Assembly: GCA_039545355.1 (NCBI GenBank)
Contig: BCJJ01000036.1
Location: 54,790 to 118,789, forward strand
Direction of reading: 5' to 3'
Length of the DNA: 64,000 nt
From: Trichosporon coremiiforme
Lineage: Eukaryota > Basidiomycota > Tremellomycetes > Trichosporonales > Trichosporonaceae
Made by a program: the position numbers and the translations under genes. Below the pieces are notes generated by a model, which saw nothing but the letters and a program-made list of their open reading frames with translations, did no database searches and was not told where the DNA came from. Each line of letters begins with the position of its first letter. The first letter of the stretch is position 1. This document shows positions 23,316 to 35,629 of this stretch, piece after piece.

Positions 23316-23522
23316 CATCCTCTCTGTCTTCCCTCTTCTTCCTATCGACTTCTTCGCCTTTCCCCCCTTTCCTCCTCTTTCCTTCTGTTCAGCCGCGTCC
23401 CTTCTCCTTTCGCGACATAGACACTACCCCCCTCCGCCTATATTAGAGTCCCTCCCCCTCGAACCAACCCGCCTGTTCATACCGACCGCCTTTCCGGCAT
23501 ACCCTTCACTCTCTTGCTCACC
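23316..23522 (+). promoter_or_regulatory. pyrimidine-rich promoter/leader of the chitin deacetylase gene
   Basis: A strongly C/T-biased tract (about 23311-23435, with tcttcctatcgacttcttcg and cctttccccccttt) is followed by ctatattagag at about 23440, a possible TATA-like element about 80 nt before the ATG. Pyrimidine-rich tracts near the start site are common at strongly expressed fungal genes. The assignment is inference. Confidence 0.45.
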
Positions 23523-24952
23523 ATGCTTCTCTCCGTCCTCCTGACGCTCCCCGCCCTTGCGGCCGCCCACTCGAGCTGGTACCAGCCTCGCGACTCGCCC
23601 GTCCACGACCTGTTCAAGCGCCAGAACAACAACGGCACCAAGCCCGACTGGAAGACCAACGCTGACGGTGAGTAGAAGAAGAGATAAGAACGGCCACTGG
23701 GTCCTAGTGCCGACGTCTGTGTGAGGCGCAAACCGATCGCCAAGATCGCACCGTGCGCCCTCCGTTCTGAAACATGTGTACACACGGTGCTAATCTCTGC
23801 ACAGGTTGGCGCGCGACCTACCCCGAGCAGTGGAAGGTTCCCCCTGTCGAAACCATCCCTAAGGAGTGGACCGACAAGCTCAACTCGATCAAGCTCCCGG
23901 AGGGCTGCCCCGTCGCCAACAAGAAGGGCGGCTCGTCCATCACCTACCCCGACAACAAGGACGGCAACTCCCCGGAGATTTGCTCGTTCACCTACGGCTG
24001 CCACAACGACCAGGATGTCTTCGCCGGCCCTGACGGCGTCTTCGTCCTTACTTTCGACGACGGACCCACCGAGGCTTCGCCCAAGCTCTACGACTTCCTC
24101 AAGCAGAACAACATCACCAAGGCCGCCACCCACTTCTACATTGGTGGCCAGGTCATTGCCCTCCCCCAGTCTGCCCGTGATGCCTTTGACAACGGCGGCC
24201 ACCTCGCCGTCCACACTTGGTCGCACCAGATGACCTCGACCCTTTCCAACGAGCAGGTTGTTGCTGAGCTCGGCTGGACCATGCAGGCTATCTACGACGT
24301 TACCGGCCGTCTTCCTCTCTTCTGGCGCCCTCCTTACGGTGACACTGACAACCGTGTCCGCGCCATCGCCAAGGAGGTCTTCGGCATGATCCCCGTTCTC
24401 TGGAACAAGGACACCAACGACTGGCAGATCGGAGAGAAGCAGGACCACACCGTCGACTCGGTTACCAACGAGATGAAGGGATGGTTCCACGAGGAGAAGA
24501 ACCCCGGTATCGTCGCTCTTGAGCACGAGCTCAACGACCAGACTGTCCAGGTCTTCCTCAACGTCTACCCCGAGGCTTCGCAGACCGGCTGGAAGTTCCT
24601 CTCTGTCGCCGATGCTTTCGGCTACAACTGGTACCAGAACTCGAAGACCAACTCTGACGAGGTCTTCGACAAGAACCTCAAGGTCGCCCACCCTGGCACT
24701 GTTGTCTTCCAGAACCAGACCACCTCTTCTGCGGCTCCCCAGCCCTCTGCTTCTGGCAACGCCACCACCGGTGCCAACAACGGCACTGCCCACCACAACT
24801 CCTCGTCGTCGAACGGCGGCGCCGTCAACAACGCCAACGGCACCCAGGCTTCGGCCAAGCCCTCCGCTGACGGCAAGTCGGCCGCTGGTGCCCTCACCGC
24901 TTCGGTCGCTGGCGTCGCCGTCGCCGCCGTTGCCGCCGCGCTCTCCATGTAA
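23523..24952 (+). CDS. CDA: chitin deacetylase, secreted and probably GPI-anchored
   Basis: Exon 1 (23523-23667) and exon 2 (23805-24952) are joined across a 137-nt intron to encode 430 residues. A short signal peptide (MLLSVLLTLPALAAA) opens the protein. The NodB polysaccharide-deacetylase domain, about residues 128-285, has motif 1 TFDDGP (catalytic base and metal Asp), motif 2 HTWSH (metal His pair, near 185) and motif 3 RPPYGDTDNRVR. Family members remove acetyl groups from wall chitin to make chitosan. The C-terminal third is Ser/Asn/Ala-rich with potential N-glycosylation sites and ends in a hydrophobic tail (ASVAGVAVAAVAAALSM), the pattern of a GPI-anchor signal. The architecture matches the chitin deacetylases of Cryptococcus-type yeasts. 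Very strong C-ending codon bias suggests high expression. Confidence 0.96.
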
Positions 24953-27214
24953 AATTCTCGACACGGACAATCTTGTTTATTCCCAGCATTCACCACCCCT
25001 ACCCCCCCATCACCAACATTTACGGACACTCAGCATGATGACTTAGCCCTAACCCCTAGCTCCATGTAGCAACGCTGGTTGCATCTCTTTTCTGTAGCCT
25101 GTTAGCCCGACTGCCAGTGCGACGGCGCTGAGCGATGCAATCTTTAATTCTTTGTGCCTGAGGTGGGACATGGCTTTGAGACACCCACCGACTTGCGACA
25201 TGCACGGCATGGTCGTTGCGAGGCGAGCGAGGCGCCCGCAATGTCCGTGTGAGATTGCGATGGCGCAGCTCGGACCCGGAGCTTACACCGACTTGGCAAC
25301 GCCCAAGGCACTCCAAGCCCGTCGAGAGAAGCAAGAGGTGAGAGTGCATGGGAGGATTCCCACAAACGACGACCGGAGATTCTCAGCGGTGTCTGGCGTA
25401 TCTGCCCGCTGGCCCCTCTGGGACCCGCAGGGACCTGACCACAGTTGTCAGTCAGAATCTGACTACCAGTGTGAAACTCTATCAGCGCCAAACACCTGGA
25501 CGCCTCACTCATCCTGATACCGACCAGCCGCCGAACATGAGATATCTCAACCAGCCATCCTCCGATAATGAGAATACGCTGCGCGCGTATTCAGCCTTCA
25601 CCTCCGGGTCGTGGGTTCAGCGTTCAGCGTATCTTGGATCTTGGGTCTACGGATTGCATGCCGTTTGCAGTGCAAAGGAGGGGTTGTGCATGGAATGCAG
25701 TGTGCGTCGCTGAGAGGTGCTTTTGGCGTGCATGGCGTGAGCGTGTGAAAGCAGCAGCAACAATTTATCGGGCCAGTAGCGCGTTCTCCTTGGATCGGTG
25801 TCAGCGCCCAAAGGTGTCTGAAGCGCTCGTGTCGAGGTCCACGATCCAGAAGGACAACGGGTCAAGGAACTTTTCTGTTCTATTTACGTTCGGGACGATG
25901 AGAGCGCCCCGGGACACAGATGCCGGATATGCCGTAGGAGAGGTACGGACACAGGTGAGCGGAGAGACGGTCCGGATCCCATGGGATCCCAGTGCGATCC
26001 AGCGCCCTCTTTTCGCAGAAGGCACGGTTCCATCTCGTTCCTCTCCTCTGAGGCCTCTGAAGGCTGGGGATTGAAAACTATGGTGAGTGGAGAAGTACAG
26101 AAGCACCATACAGAGGAATGCACGATTAGGTCGTTTTGTAATGTCGAGCATAAACGTTTCTATTCTCCTCGGTGTATGAAGGCAGGGATGAGGTGGGATT
26201 AGACTTTCATTAGGGTTTGTCACAGAAGGACACCGCAGGGCTCCCTCCCTAGACCTCCCTGCAGAGCAGGTAGAGGCGACATCATTGGCGACTCGTCAGT
26301 TGGGCAGAGTACGGGCCCAAACTTGCGTCTGAGACAGAAGGAGCCGGTGCCGTGTGCCGGACACTGCCGGGCAGCTCCGACATCAGTCAAACAGTGAGGA
26401 GGAAGAAGAGCTTGGAAGCGAGGGGAAGCGAGGGTGCCGACGAGACCGACCGCCTGGTTCGCTTGCACCGAAATTCGGCACTATTCCTGCGCCCGAGGTG
26501 GCCCTGGTCGAGAGCAGGGCACGGTGAGCAACGAGGAACGGCGCAGGCATGATCCTAGGCGATGATCACCGCTGTCCGCTCACCTCTCACTTCTCTCCTG
26601 TCTCCCACACCCGCATTCCCAACAGGATGTTGCACAGCTACGTCCTTGCACAGGTCTCGACCTACGGTGCCGCTCACCGCTGCGAGTGTTGTGTGGCACC
26701 CGATCATGCTCCACAGTTTTGGCGCCGTGGCTTACTCGCGAACTAACCAGCAGCCATGGCTATCTCATTTTCATGCTCAATACTGCCTCAGGAAGCCAGC
26801 TTGGTCCTGAACGAACGGGGCTGAGAAAAGGCGACAGTTTATTAATAGTAAGCCACTCAGTGTGCGGACGGATGTGCATGCGTCGCTCCTTCTGTCTGTG
26901 CAAAGGGAGAAGCGTGCCTCTATCCGTGCCTCTGTATGACACCGCGCACTCTACTTCCCGCTCGTCCGGGGATCTGAGGAAGGCCCCAGAGCTACGACTG
27001 CAATGTCCGGCCACACCCCTGCGCGCACATAACGTCAATGGACATACATGAAATGCACTACTTTTGGTCTGAAAACTACGGGCTTTTATAGACATACTTC
27101 CGTTCGTGATTGCGTGGAGAAAAAGAATGGCTGGGCTGGGAATAGGTCTCTCGCGGCTGACTTGCTCAAACGCCCATACGCTTCACGCTCGTGCTCGCTT
27201 GCTCACTCGCTCAC
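24953..27214. other. convergent intergenic region between chitin deacetylase and VTC4
   Basis: About 2.3 kb between two converging genes, long for a convergent pair in this block. Open frames of up to about 168 codons occur on both strands but have no codon bias, introns or recognisable motifs. No RNA gene or repeat found. Confidence 0.5.
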
Positions 27215-29867
27215 TTACAACTCACGCACACGCAGCACCAGGTTGATGACGACACTCGCAATAACAGTGAAGCACAGAACAGTTGGGCCCCACTTGTCGT
27301 GGTAGTTGATCGCCCGTCGGTCGCGGATGCGGAAGATGCGGAGAACGTACATGTAGCCCGAGTACGCGGTCGCGAGGAGCGCTGAGAAGGTGAAGCACGC
27401 GCTCGCGATGATGCCGACGCTGTCGTCGGCGCTGATGAAGTTCATGAGCGCGATCGACACCATGGACAGCAGAACCGCAAAGTGCATCCACTTGAGGAAC
27501 GTTCGCTCCGCGGCGAAGATGACCTTGGGCTCGATGCGCACTGGGACGGCGATGCGCTTGCCTGGCGGAGCACGGAACTCGCGCGTCAGCGTGACGGCCG
27601 GGTCGTCGTCCTCGTCAGCCTCGAGTTGCGCCTCCTCAGCGTCCTCCCGCGTGTCTCGCTCGGCCTGCGCCAGCTTGGCGTCGACCGCCGACACGTTGAG
27701 ATCGAAGCGGTTCGAAGGCGTGAGCGGATCAACGCGCAGCGCCTTGTCGTACTGGCCCTTGCCGGTCGGGCGCTGGAATCCAGAGTCGTCCGCCTTGCCA
27801 CTCTCGCGCAGCTTGCGCTCACGGTGCTCGCGCGCAGCCTTGGCGTCGGCCTGGGCCTCGGGCGGGAGGCGGAGCAGTCTGTCCTCGTCGTGCTCGGCCG
27901 CGGTGTTGACGAGGTACTCGTCCTCCTCGCCCTCGGAAACGGGTTCGTTGTAGCCAGTCGAGGCGTCGATAACGGGCGACTCGCCAGCGTTGGAGTGCTC
28001 GCCACTGGTCGGGACAGACGTCGGGCGCTCGATGAGCACGCGCGAGCGGCTGGAGACCGGCTTGCGGATGTCCTGGTCCATCTGAGGAAGCCAGAAGGGA
28101 ACGAGGTCGACGCGCTCGGGGAGGAGGGTGGCGCAACCGTGAATGAACTTGGAGAACTTGGGAACAGCTTCGACGAGGTGCGAGTTGACCAGGTCGCGAA
28201 TCCACTGCGGAGGCTCCTCGCCGACACGAGTCGCGAGCTTGACCTCCAAAATACCGTAGGGGAAGAGGTCTTTGTCCTCCTTCTTGACCGTCGGGAAGGG
28301 GTAGTCGATGCCAAAGTCCGTGCGACGCCAGTTACCGTGAGTACGGTCGTTGCCGTCAAAGTTGTCCTCGCGGACGAGCGTGAGCTCGGTGTCGAGCGAG
28401 ATACGCACGGTCGCGTTACCGGGGAGCTGGAACGCAGTCCTATTGTAGAACGAGCGCATGACCGGGCGGAGATTGCGGGTGACGATCGCGTACTGGATCT
28501 CGTCCGCGAGCTGCTTCATGCCCTCAACCTCCTTCTCAGTCTTCTTGCCCTTCTTAACGAGAGCGTCGAATTCCTCGTCCATGGTGTACCGTCCAGCGCA
28601 GAAGTCGTTCAGCTTGTCCTCCTTGATCGTAAAGCGCTCCTTGACAGACTTTTCTCCGGTCCAGTCCTCGCGATGCGTCTTGCGCTCGACGAAGACAACC
28701 TTGCCGTCGACGTCGCCATACCAACGCATACGAATCGCCTCGGCACCTTCCGTCTTCTCGAGACGGCCAAGGTACAGCTCGAGCTCCTCATTGTCGTAGT
28801 AGATGGACGTGATCGCCGAGTCCTTGACGTTGAACTCCTTCTTCGTGTCGAAGACAAGCACAGGAAGGTGCTTAAGAATGTTGAGCTTCAGCGGGACAAT
28901 GTTCTCCTCGTGGACCCAGTACTTCGTGGTGCTGCGCACGAAAGCGTTCTGGTTACCACCAGCCGACGAGTCTCCCTCGACGGGGTGGCCACGGGTGCGA
29001 ACGAGGTCGAACAGCTTGGAGAGCTTGACAATAACCGGGTCGTAGTTCATCTTGTAGAACGGGTGCTGCTCGAGGAAGTCCTTGTTGAAGGTGGGCTTGA
29101 GCTGGAAGCCAGTCAGCTTGTCGTGCTTCTTCACGATCTTGATGAAACCAGTGAAGTTGAGCTTCGTGAACAGCGCAAGGTCGTGGACATCAGCCACAAG
29201 GACTGCGACCTCCTCCTCGAGCTCCTTGAAGCGCTCCTCAATCTCGTCGAGGCTGATGTGGTCGTCCTCCTCATCGTCTCCGACATCGTCATCGTCCGAA
29301 CCTCCGTCGTCGTCGCGGTAGCTGTTAACCGCCGCCTCAGTGTCACGGGGCGTGCGGTGGTCCTGGGGGTGGTGCGACGAGTCGTCGTCGCTGCTGTCCG
29401 CAGCGGCAGCCTTGGCGACTAACGATTCAACTTCCTTCTCGAGGCTGTCGATGCGCGAGTTGATCTCCTCGGCCTTTGTACGCTGGAAGGTCTCACACTT
29501 CTCGAGCTCCTTGCGGAGCGAGACGATGAACTCGGCCTCGGCGGTGTCGGTCCAGGGAAGGTTGTTCTTAATCTGCTTCTTCAGAGCAGAGTAGTCGACA
29601 TACTGGTCCGCCCACTCCGAGTAGCGCGATCCCTGCGGTGGTTAGCTCGTGGTTACTCAATGTTTTCGGCGGAGCGGACGGGGAAGACGTCACTAGCACG
29701 GCTTGAAACCGCAGCAGCGGCGAGCGTGCATACTGCAACTGCAGTATGCGCAACGCAGATCCACATGACAGCTTCGCATTCCGGTGCGATGAATGAGCTG
29801 TCGGCGTTGCCTGACGCTCAATGCCGGATGGTTGTTTGCTCACCTTGATGCGGCGACCGAACTTCAT
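27215..29867 (-). CDS. VTC4: Vtc4, polyphosphate polymerase of the vacuolar transporter chaperone complex
   Basis: Exon 1 (29867-29844) encodes only MKFGRRIK; after a 211-nt intron, exon 2 (29632-27215) gives 813 residues in all. Order: SPX domain about 1-190, containing an Asp/Glu-rich insert and the Lys cluster KIVKKHDKLTGF that binds inositol pyrophosphates; VTC catalytic tunnel domain about 215-560 with RTRGHPVEGDSSAG, ITSIYYDN, RWYG, FVERKTHRE, RPVVRSFYNR-like RPVMRSFYNR, and the Lys of LEVKLATR; a variable acidic linker; and a C-terminal three-helix membrane domain (LSMVSIALMNF, ACFTFSALLATAYSGYMYVL, CFTVIASVVINLVL). Sequence throughout follows the catalytic Vtc4 type rather than Vtc2/3. 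It makes polyphosphate from ATP and passes it into the vacuole. The tiny first exon resembles SPX-gene starts in other fungi. Confidence 0.96.
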
Positions 29868-30515
29868 GGTGCACGGTGTGTCGTCAGTGACGTCGGTCGA
29901 TCACGGGATAGTAGTGTTGACGTCGAGAGGTCAACCGCACAACAGGGCGACAAGAAAGAGAGCGAGAGGGCCTGCCGAAGTCACAGCGGCGCGGTTGACT
30001 TTGAGAGAGTGGGGAAGTGAATGGAGTGGAGAGCGATGTAAAAGTGGTAAACGAATGCTGGAAAGGGTAAAGAGATCGATGGTCGGTTATAGACTAAGGA
30101 TAAAGGAAGATAAGTTGCTCCGAATCAGGCTTGCTGGTCGGGGTTGTCTCTTTCCAATGACGAGAACGTGTGTCGTGTGCACCTTTCGTGCAAGGAAGGA
30201 GGTGTCTGAAGCAAGTAAAGCGAATGACAAGCCGTGGAATGCCTGGAGATGGAGCCGTGGATAGCAAGAAGTGGTGAGGATGGCAGCTCGATTGAGGAGC
30301 GATCATCCATTCATCTTGCTAGACTCCAACTCTTCACGAACGTGCATGGTGCATCATGCTCAGGCACGCCCGGCGCCTCGTCCTTGGCCCTAAATGACCC
30401 TGCATTGATAGCCACCAGCCATGACGAAATGCTCCCGCGCGCCTTTCCTCTACTACTCCCCGAATACATGGTCATGTCGGTAGGCCTATCTAAAATGTCT
30501 ATGCAGTACAACAAG
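29868..30515. other. VTC4 upstream region / ISY1 3' region
   Basis: 648 nt between two tandem minus-strand genes. It should hold the VTC4 promoter. I saw no clear CACGTG/CACGTT phosphate-response box and no RNA gene. Confidence 0.45.
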
Positions 30516-31622
30516 TTACACACCGTACTCGGCACGCAACGCGTCCTTTCTCCTTTCGAGCAGGATTTTGCTCAGCTCCTCCTTGTTCGGAAGCACGGGT
30601 GCAGCGAGGCTCGCCGGGTCGAACACGCTCATGAAGTTGGCGGCAAGCGCAGCCTGGGCAGCCTGAGCAGCTGGAGCGGCGTCTGGCGCCTTCTCTGCCT
30701 CTCCGCCCTTGGACTTCTTGCCCTTCTTAGCCCCTCGTCCCTTCTTCTTGCTCGATCCCTCCTCTGCCGGGTCAGCCTCCTCCGGCTCCGGTGACTTCCG
30801 CTTCGAGGCTTCTCCGGGCTCTCCAGCTGGTCGCGAGACGATCACACTAGGGTACGAAGGGAGGGTCGAGTCGTCCGCGACAGAGAGCGTCCCAGCAGCA
30901 GCACGGGCAGCCTTAGCCCAGTCTAGACAGTTAGCGGACCTTCCCCCAGCACAGAGTCAGGTGCGGGGTGACTCACCTTCTCGCTGCGCCTCGTCCTCCT
31001 CGGCCGCCAGGTTGCCGTCCATCTCGTCATTGTCGCCATAGTAATCCGGTCCCTGGTTTCGGAACATCTGGAAGCTCGCATTACGCGCAGACTCCTCTGT
31101 AGCTGCTTGCGCTGGATGTCAGCTGCGCAAACCTTGCAGAAAGCTACTCACTTCCTTTCTGGAACAGCTCCTTGACACCCGGCAGCTCTCGGGCACGACC
31201 GAAGTACTTGTAGCCACGCGTTCCCGGAACCTCCTTTCCATCGTCATCCGTCATTGCCGTCTGCGCGCGCTTGTAGTTGGCGCCGCCCAGGTTGACAATC
31301 TGCGTCTCCCATCCACGCTTTTCCCTCATGAGCTGGTTGATCTCATCGTTCAGGTCGCGAATCTCGTAATCCGTCAAAGTTGCTGCTGGTCAGCTATGGC
31401 TAGCACGTTCATAAGCTTACAGTCCTGAATCTTGGAAATCTTGCGGCTGATATCCTTCATGACGTCTCCACGCCATCTCTCGCAGTCACGAAGCGACGAG
31501 ACGGAGGCGGGGACGCGCGGTCGGCGTCCGCCCGCAACACGGTTGCCCATGCCCATCTCGATAGCCTGCTGCTCGCGAAAGCGATACAGCATGGACTGAG
31601 CCTTCTCGGAGTTGCGCGCCAT
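30516..31622 (-). CDS. ISY1: Isy1, pre-mRNA splicing factor (NineTeen-complex associated)
   Basis: Four exons (31622-31421, 31382-31152, 31111-30977, 30922-30516) give 324 residues. All three introns are 38-54 nt with CTGAC/CTAAC branch sites. The N-terminus carries the family hallmark (MARNSEKAQSMLYRFREQQ), followed by CERWRGDVMKDISRKISKIQD, then DYEIRDLNDEINQLMREKRGWE, IVNLGGANY and GTRGYKYFGRARELPGVKELF. The C-terminus has a Lys/Ala-rich linker and KEELSKILLERRKDALRAEYGV-type helix, which is usual. Isy1 joins the catalytic spliceosome, stabilises the first-step conformation and helps splicing fidelity. The acceptor of intron 1 is ambiguous (CAGCAG repeat), changing the protein by one residue. 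High confidence because every segment matches in order. Confidence 0.95.
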
Positions 31623-32363
31623 GGTGTCGGGTGCGTTCTGGTGTGAGTTGTTGACAAGCTTGGCGTGGCCGATCGACTTTATTATTGTCGAGTTGCAGAT
31701 GGCCGATGGAGGACTGGAGATGACCAATCTGATTCCGTTATCAGCATGACGTGTATTTGTCAGGTGTCTTGTGAGCATCAATCCTCCTGTGCCTGGAATG
31801 CCGAGCTGGTGTCACATGTGTCGTCATAGCGGTGCCTCCGCATCGATTGCTGGTCACGCCTGTTGTTGAAGCTCGCCAGAGGCAAGCAAGACGTGGTGCG
31901 CCGGCTTCGGAATTCTGACACGAGAACGACAACGACGAACTCACAGTCTAGAGCTCTGCATTGTTGCAGAAGCTGGACCCTCCCTCCATTCACGCGATCG
32001 CGCAGTGGGCTTTTCAGAAGATGGCGAGACACCCGGGAGCACATGTGACGCGCCTCGGGAATGTTGCTCCTTTGGCTCGATTGGAGCAGCCTCTCCACCC
32101 CGAAGTTCGTACGATTGGTGCGTCTGTCCTGTATATCCTCCTGTCCTGAAGAGAACGTAAGGGCCTAGAGCGGAATGGATGAGCATGGCATGCCTTGCAG
32201 ATGAAAGCCTCCCCATTTCACTGGCATCTAGCACCACCCTTCCAGTGACCCGCAGCGCGCAGCCTCCAAGCAGCCAGGCGGATCAGTATATCAGTAGCCG
32301 ACGGGCCAGGCCACCTGGCCGACCGCACGCTGGCAGTGGTGCGCCGTCCTTTGGACAAACGCC
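31623..32363. other. divergent promoter region of ISY1 and the kinase-like gene
   Basis: About 740 nt between divergent genes. Nothing beyond short chance frames was seen. Confidence 0.5.
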
Positions 32364-34415
32364 ATGCATGACGATGGGCGCAGCTGTCTGTTTCGTGTCA
32401 ACACAACATCACCTTCCTCGTTATCCACACCTGCATGCCTATGCGCCCAATCACGCTCCCTCTCCAGAATGTGGCCAACACTCCGCGAGTTCTTGGCTGA
32501 AGGCTTCTACCCCATCCCTCCCATCCCTCCGCCTCGGCACGGCTCTCAGACGACGCGCGCGACGGGTATCCGACAACCTTCCGCCCAGTCGCTCGACCTT
32601 ATCGAAGCTACGCCGGGGCAACACATCACGATCAGAACCAACTTTGACCTCCTCCAGCCGCTGCAGGCAGCGCTGGAGAGCCGGCTCAACCTCGATGCCC
32701 CCGTGTCCGGCGAGATACCACTGCAGTTTGCGCGCGCGGCGGCTGAGTCCAGGAACGCGGCCGCGCTCGAGGGCCCGAACCTGAAGGACGAGCTGAAGCG
32801 GGCTTACGACATTGTGAACAACCTTGTGCGGTGCACACTGGGCAAGGACGCTGTCTCGGTTGGCAAATGGACTGTCGTCGACGACCAGACGGAACCCCAG
32901 GCGCACCTCGCGTTCGACCAAGAACACCCCGGCCAGACGTATGTCTCCGGCACACCAGACGCGACATGTGCGGTGGACGCGCGGCGCGAGACGCCCGCGA
33001 TCGCCCTGCTCGAGAGCACGGTGACGGCCATGTTCAGCGACGACCGCGACCTGCGACGGCAGAAGGCGACACTCCGCTCCGACCAAGGCATGGTCATCTA
33101 CATGTCGCGTGCGAGCCGCAAGCTGCGCACATGGGACAGCTACCTGCGCAATGGCACCGCGCAGTTCTGGGTCAACTTCTTGGGACAGGTGAGTCACGTC
33201 TGCAGAGGGCTCTAACTCCAGGTCTGGGAGGAGATGCACCAGTACCGCGCCGAGTGCGTTGTCATCACGTCGTGGAAGTTCACGAGCCTCTTCAAGCGGA
33301 TGGGTGCCAACCTCATTGAGGTCTCACCCATATCCAACTTTGACGACGACCTCACCGGCCGCCTGAACATGCTGCAGATACTGACGGCGTTTGCCGTGTC
33401 CAGGGCGAACGATCCACTCACGGCATGGAGGGACCACCCAGGAGCACCGTCCGTGCTCCGCCTCGACAGAGAAGAACGCGACCCCTCGGGAGACGCCACG
33501 CCTATGCCGTGTCCACCCCCCGCTGCAGTCACAATCACTGTGGGTGGACCGTCTATGCATGAGTATTCTAACCGGCAGGGTAGCAGCGAGCTGCAGAACC
33601 GCTCCGTTGCTCAGCTCTCGCTAGTGTACGCGAATGACAATGATGTACGCGACCAGTTTTCGAAGGGCGCGCCGAAATCAAATAACTACTCCCTTCATCT
33701 GGGTGAACGGGTCGGCAGCGGACGAACATACGACTGTTACCGGATCAAGGACACGAACATGGTCTCGTCGTCCAGCGGTTTGGTCGCCAAGATTGTTCAA
33801 CTCGCCCAGTTCCCGGTCCGCGACGCCAAGTGGAAACGATCAAGGGTTGCCACGAGGGAGGCGGTCACGGCCGAGGCTGCCCTGTACACCGGCGCTCTGA
33901 AGCCGCTGCAGGGCGATACAGTCCCAACGTTTTATGGCCTGTGGACCGGCACGCTGTCAACTCCGGGTCGCGTGGACTCAAAGGACTTTGCGTTGCTGAA
34001 AAGCCAGGCAACCGGGGAAAAGACCGAGCCTTGCAATGAAATCATGGTCATGATCCTGGAGGACGTCGGACAGGTCATCGCCGACCGATCGGAGTATGTC
34101 GGTGATTTTGATATGTGCGTTAGCGAATCTCGGAGATGCGTCAAGCATGCTGACGTCAGTGTCGACATTGTGTCCCTGTACGACCGGCTGTACTCTGCCA
34201 ACGTCGTCCACGGGGACATTGGTGTCAAGCACATTATGAAGATGGGCTTGGGGGAGCTGCGACTCGTCGACTTTGAGAACGCGTGGAAGGTTGACCCCGA
34301 CAAGCCCCGGGAGTATGTCGACCTGCTGGACGAGAAGCGCACGCTGCTGCGCGAATTCAAGCAGGTCATCCCGCCTGAACTCGAGAACCTCGTGCCGCCC
34401 TGGGAAATGGAGTGA
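32364..34415 (+). CDS. fungal protein-kinase-like protein with a degenerate nuclease-like N-terminal half
   Basis: Two exons (to 33188; 33222-34415) with a 33-nt phase-0 intron give 672 residues from the first Met; the Met at 32469 (MWPTLREFLAEGFY) is more likely and gives 637. The C-terminal half is kinase-like: a Lys in LVAKIVQL (near 462), an AEAALY helix with the paired Glu, the phrase PLQGDTVPTFYGLW, hinge MVMILEDVG, catalytic loop HGDIGVKHIM (Asp near 607) and metal-binding Asp in RLVDFENAW. This matches a kinase-like family common in basidiomycete genomes, in which the DFG motif is altered. The N-terminal half includes SGTPDATCAVD...PAIALLEST, which has the layout of a PD-(D/E)XK nuclease core but lacks the final Lys. 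Role unknown. Catalytic residues suggest phosphotransfer is possible. It stands alone between housekeeping genes. Confidence 0.72.
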
Positions 34416-35629
34416 AAGCCACAACTGTATATAGAGTTTTCTTAGCACATTGGATCGGGACACACAACACCTGTAGCAATCTATTATAGTACCGTGTTTC
34501 CCACATGCATCTGGTACTTGTCTCTGGCGTTGCAGGCACTGCTGGCGCGCTGGCGACCGTGCAGTACGCATGGCCGGGGCGGGTGTACCTGTGCCTCAAA
34601 ATTTCAGGCCGTCCACGGATGAAGGTGCGGCAACGGCACGGGGCAAAGCGGCAATGGCTCTGACGCGGCGCACGCCGTGCTTGTCCTCTGCAAGCTCCGC
34701 AGTGCCGAGAAAGTCGAGCGGGTTCTGACAAACCTACCGCTCTTGGTTTGCTTCTGTTCCGCGAAGCCACCGCAAGGGTGCAACGAGGCGCAGCTAGGGG
34801 GCTGCATGGCTGCAGTGCAGCTAAAGTGCGTCCCGAACCGAGGCATGTGCCGCAGGAGTCTTGTGTACGATTGAAGCGAGCAATTACTCCGGCGGCAACG
34901 GTGCTGGCAGCCTCGATTATGTTCGATTAGCGAAATCTTCAATCTCATTAGGGGTCCAACCAGCTGCCCAAATTTTGCATCCGCCGGTGCAGTGGGCCCG
35001 GACTTACCGAACCCCTGCCCTGGCCGCATAGCCGCATGCGGGCGCCTCTGATGCAGTTGGCGCAATTGCGGGCGATACAGGCGATACGGGCGAGCGGCAT
35101 GCGGCTTAGGTGCGCTGGGAGCTGGGAGGTCGAGGCTGCGCCCGCTTGCCGCTTTGGAGCAGCTCATTCAGGCAGGCGCAGGAATGCAGCGTTAGCAGTG
35201 CCGCAGTGCTGCAGAAGACCCGCGAGAGACCTGCGCAATCCTGGACCCAATGAAGGGGGGCAAGATTATCAATCACTTCCCGCCGGGTCGCGACTTGGCG
35301 AGCGCAGACTTCGCTATCTTGCACCATGCCATCCATCCCCCATCATACCTCCTCGATAGACTAACAGCATAGCTTCCCTCAACGTTCCCCACCTCCATAG
35401 GCACACCAGCCTCCCACGAGTACGGGCACCTCGGCATTCTACTCCCAATCGATCGACTCTCTTCCTCCTCCCCCGACCAGCCATTCGGACGCCATCAACG
35501 CCTCCAGTTATCGCACCATTGTCCACCTCGGCTTCCCACTCCAAACACATCAAGAAGCTCCAGTTCCTTCCTCACCACTTCCCCCTGGCCGCCGCCCGTG
35601 CCGCGAAGGACTCCGCTCCCACCTCGACA
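34416..35629. other. intergenic region upstream of the MESH1-type gene
   Basis: About 1.2 kb. The last 280 nt before the ATG at 35630 are C/T-rich and probably leader. No gene, RNA gene or repeat supported in the rest. Confidence 0.5.

Noticed and set aside
23477..24970. 497-codon open frame on the minus strand
   Set aside because: Antisense shadow of the chitin deacetylase gene, Gly/Val-rich and without a family match.
25801..26223. 140-codon minus-strand frame between the chitin deacetylase and VTC4 genes
   Set aside because: No codon bias, introns or motif; overlaps plus-strand frames of equal quality.
27482..29422. 646-codon open frame on the plus strand
   Set aside because: It lies exactly antisense to VTC4. 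Strong C/G third-position bias removes stop codons from one antisense frame; the translation is Val/Leu/Glu/Arg-rich without domains.
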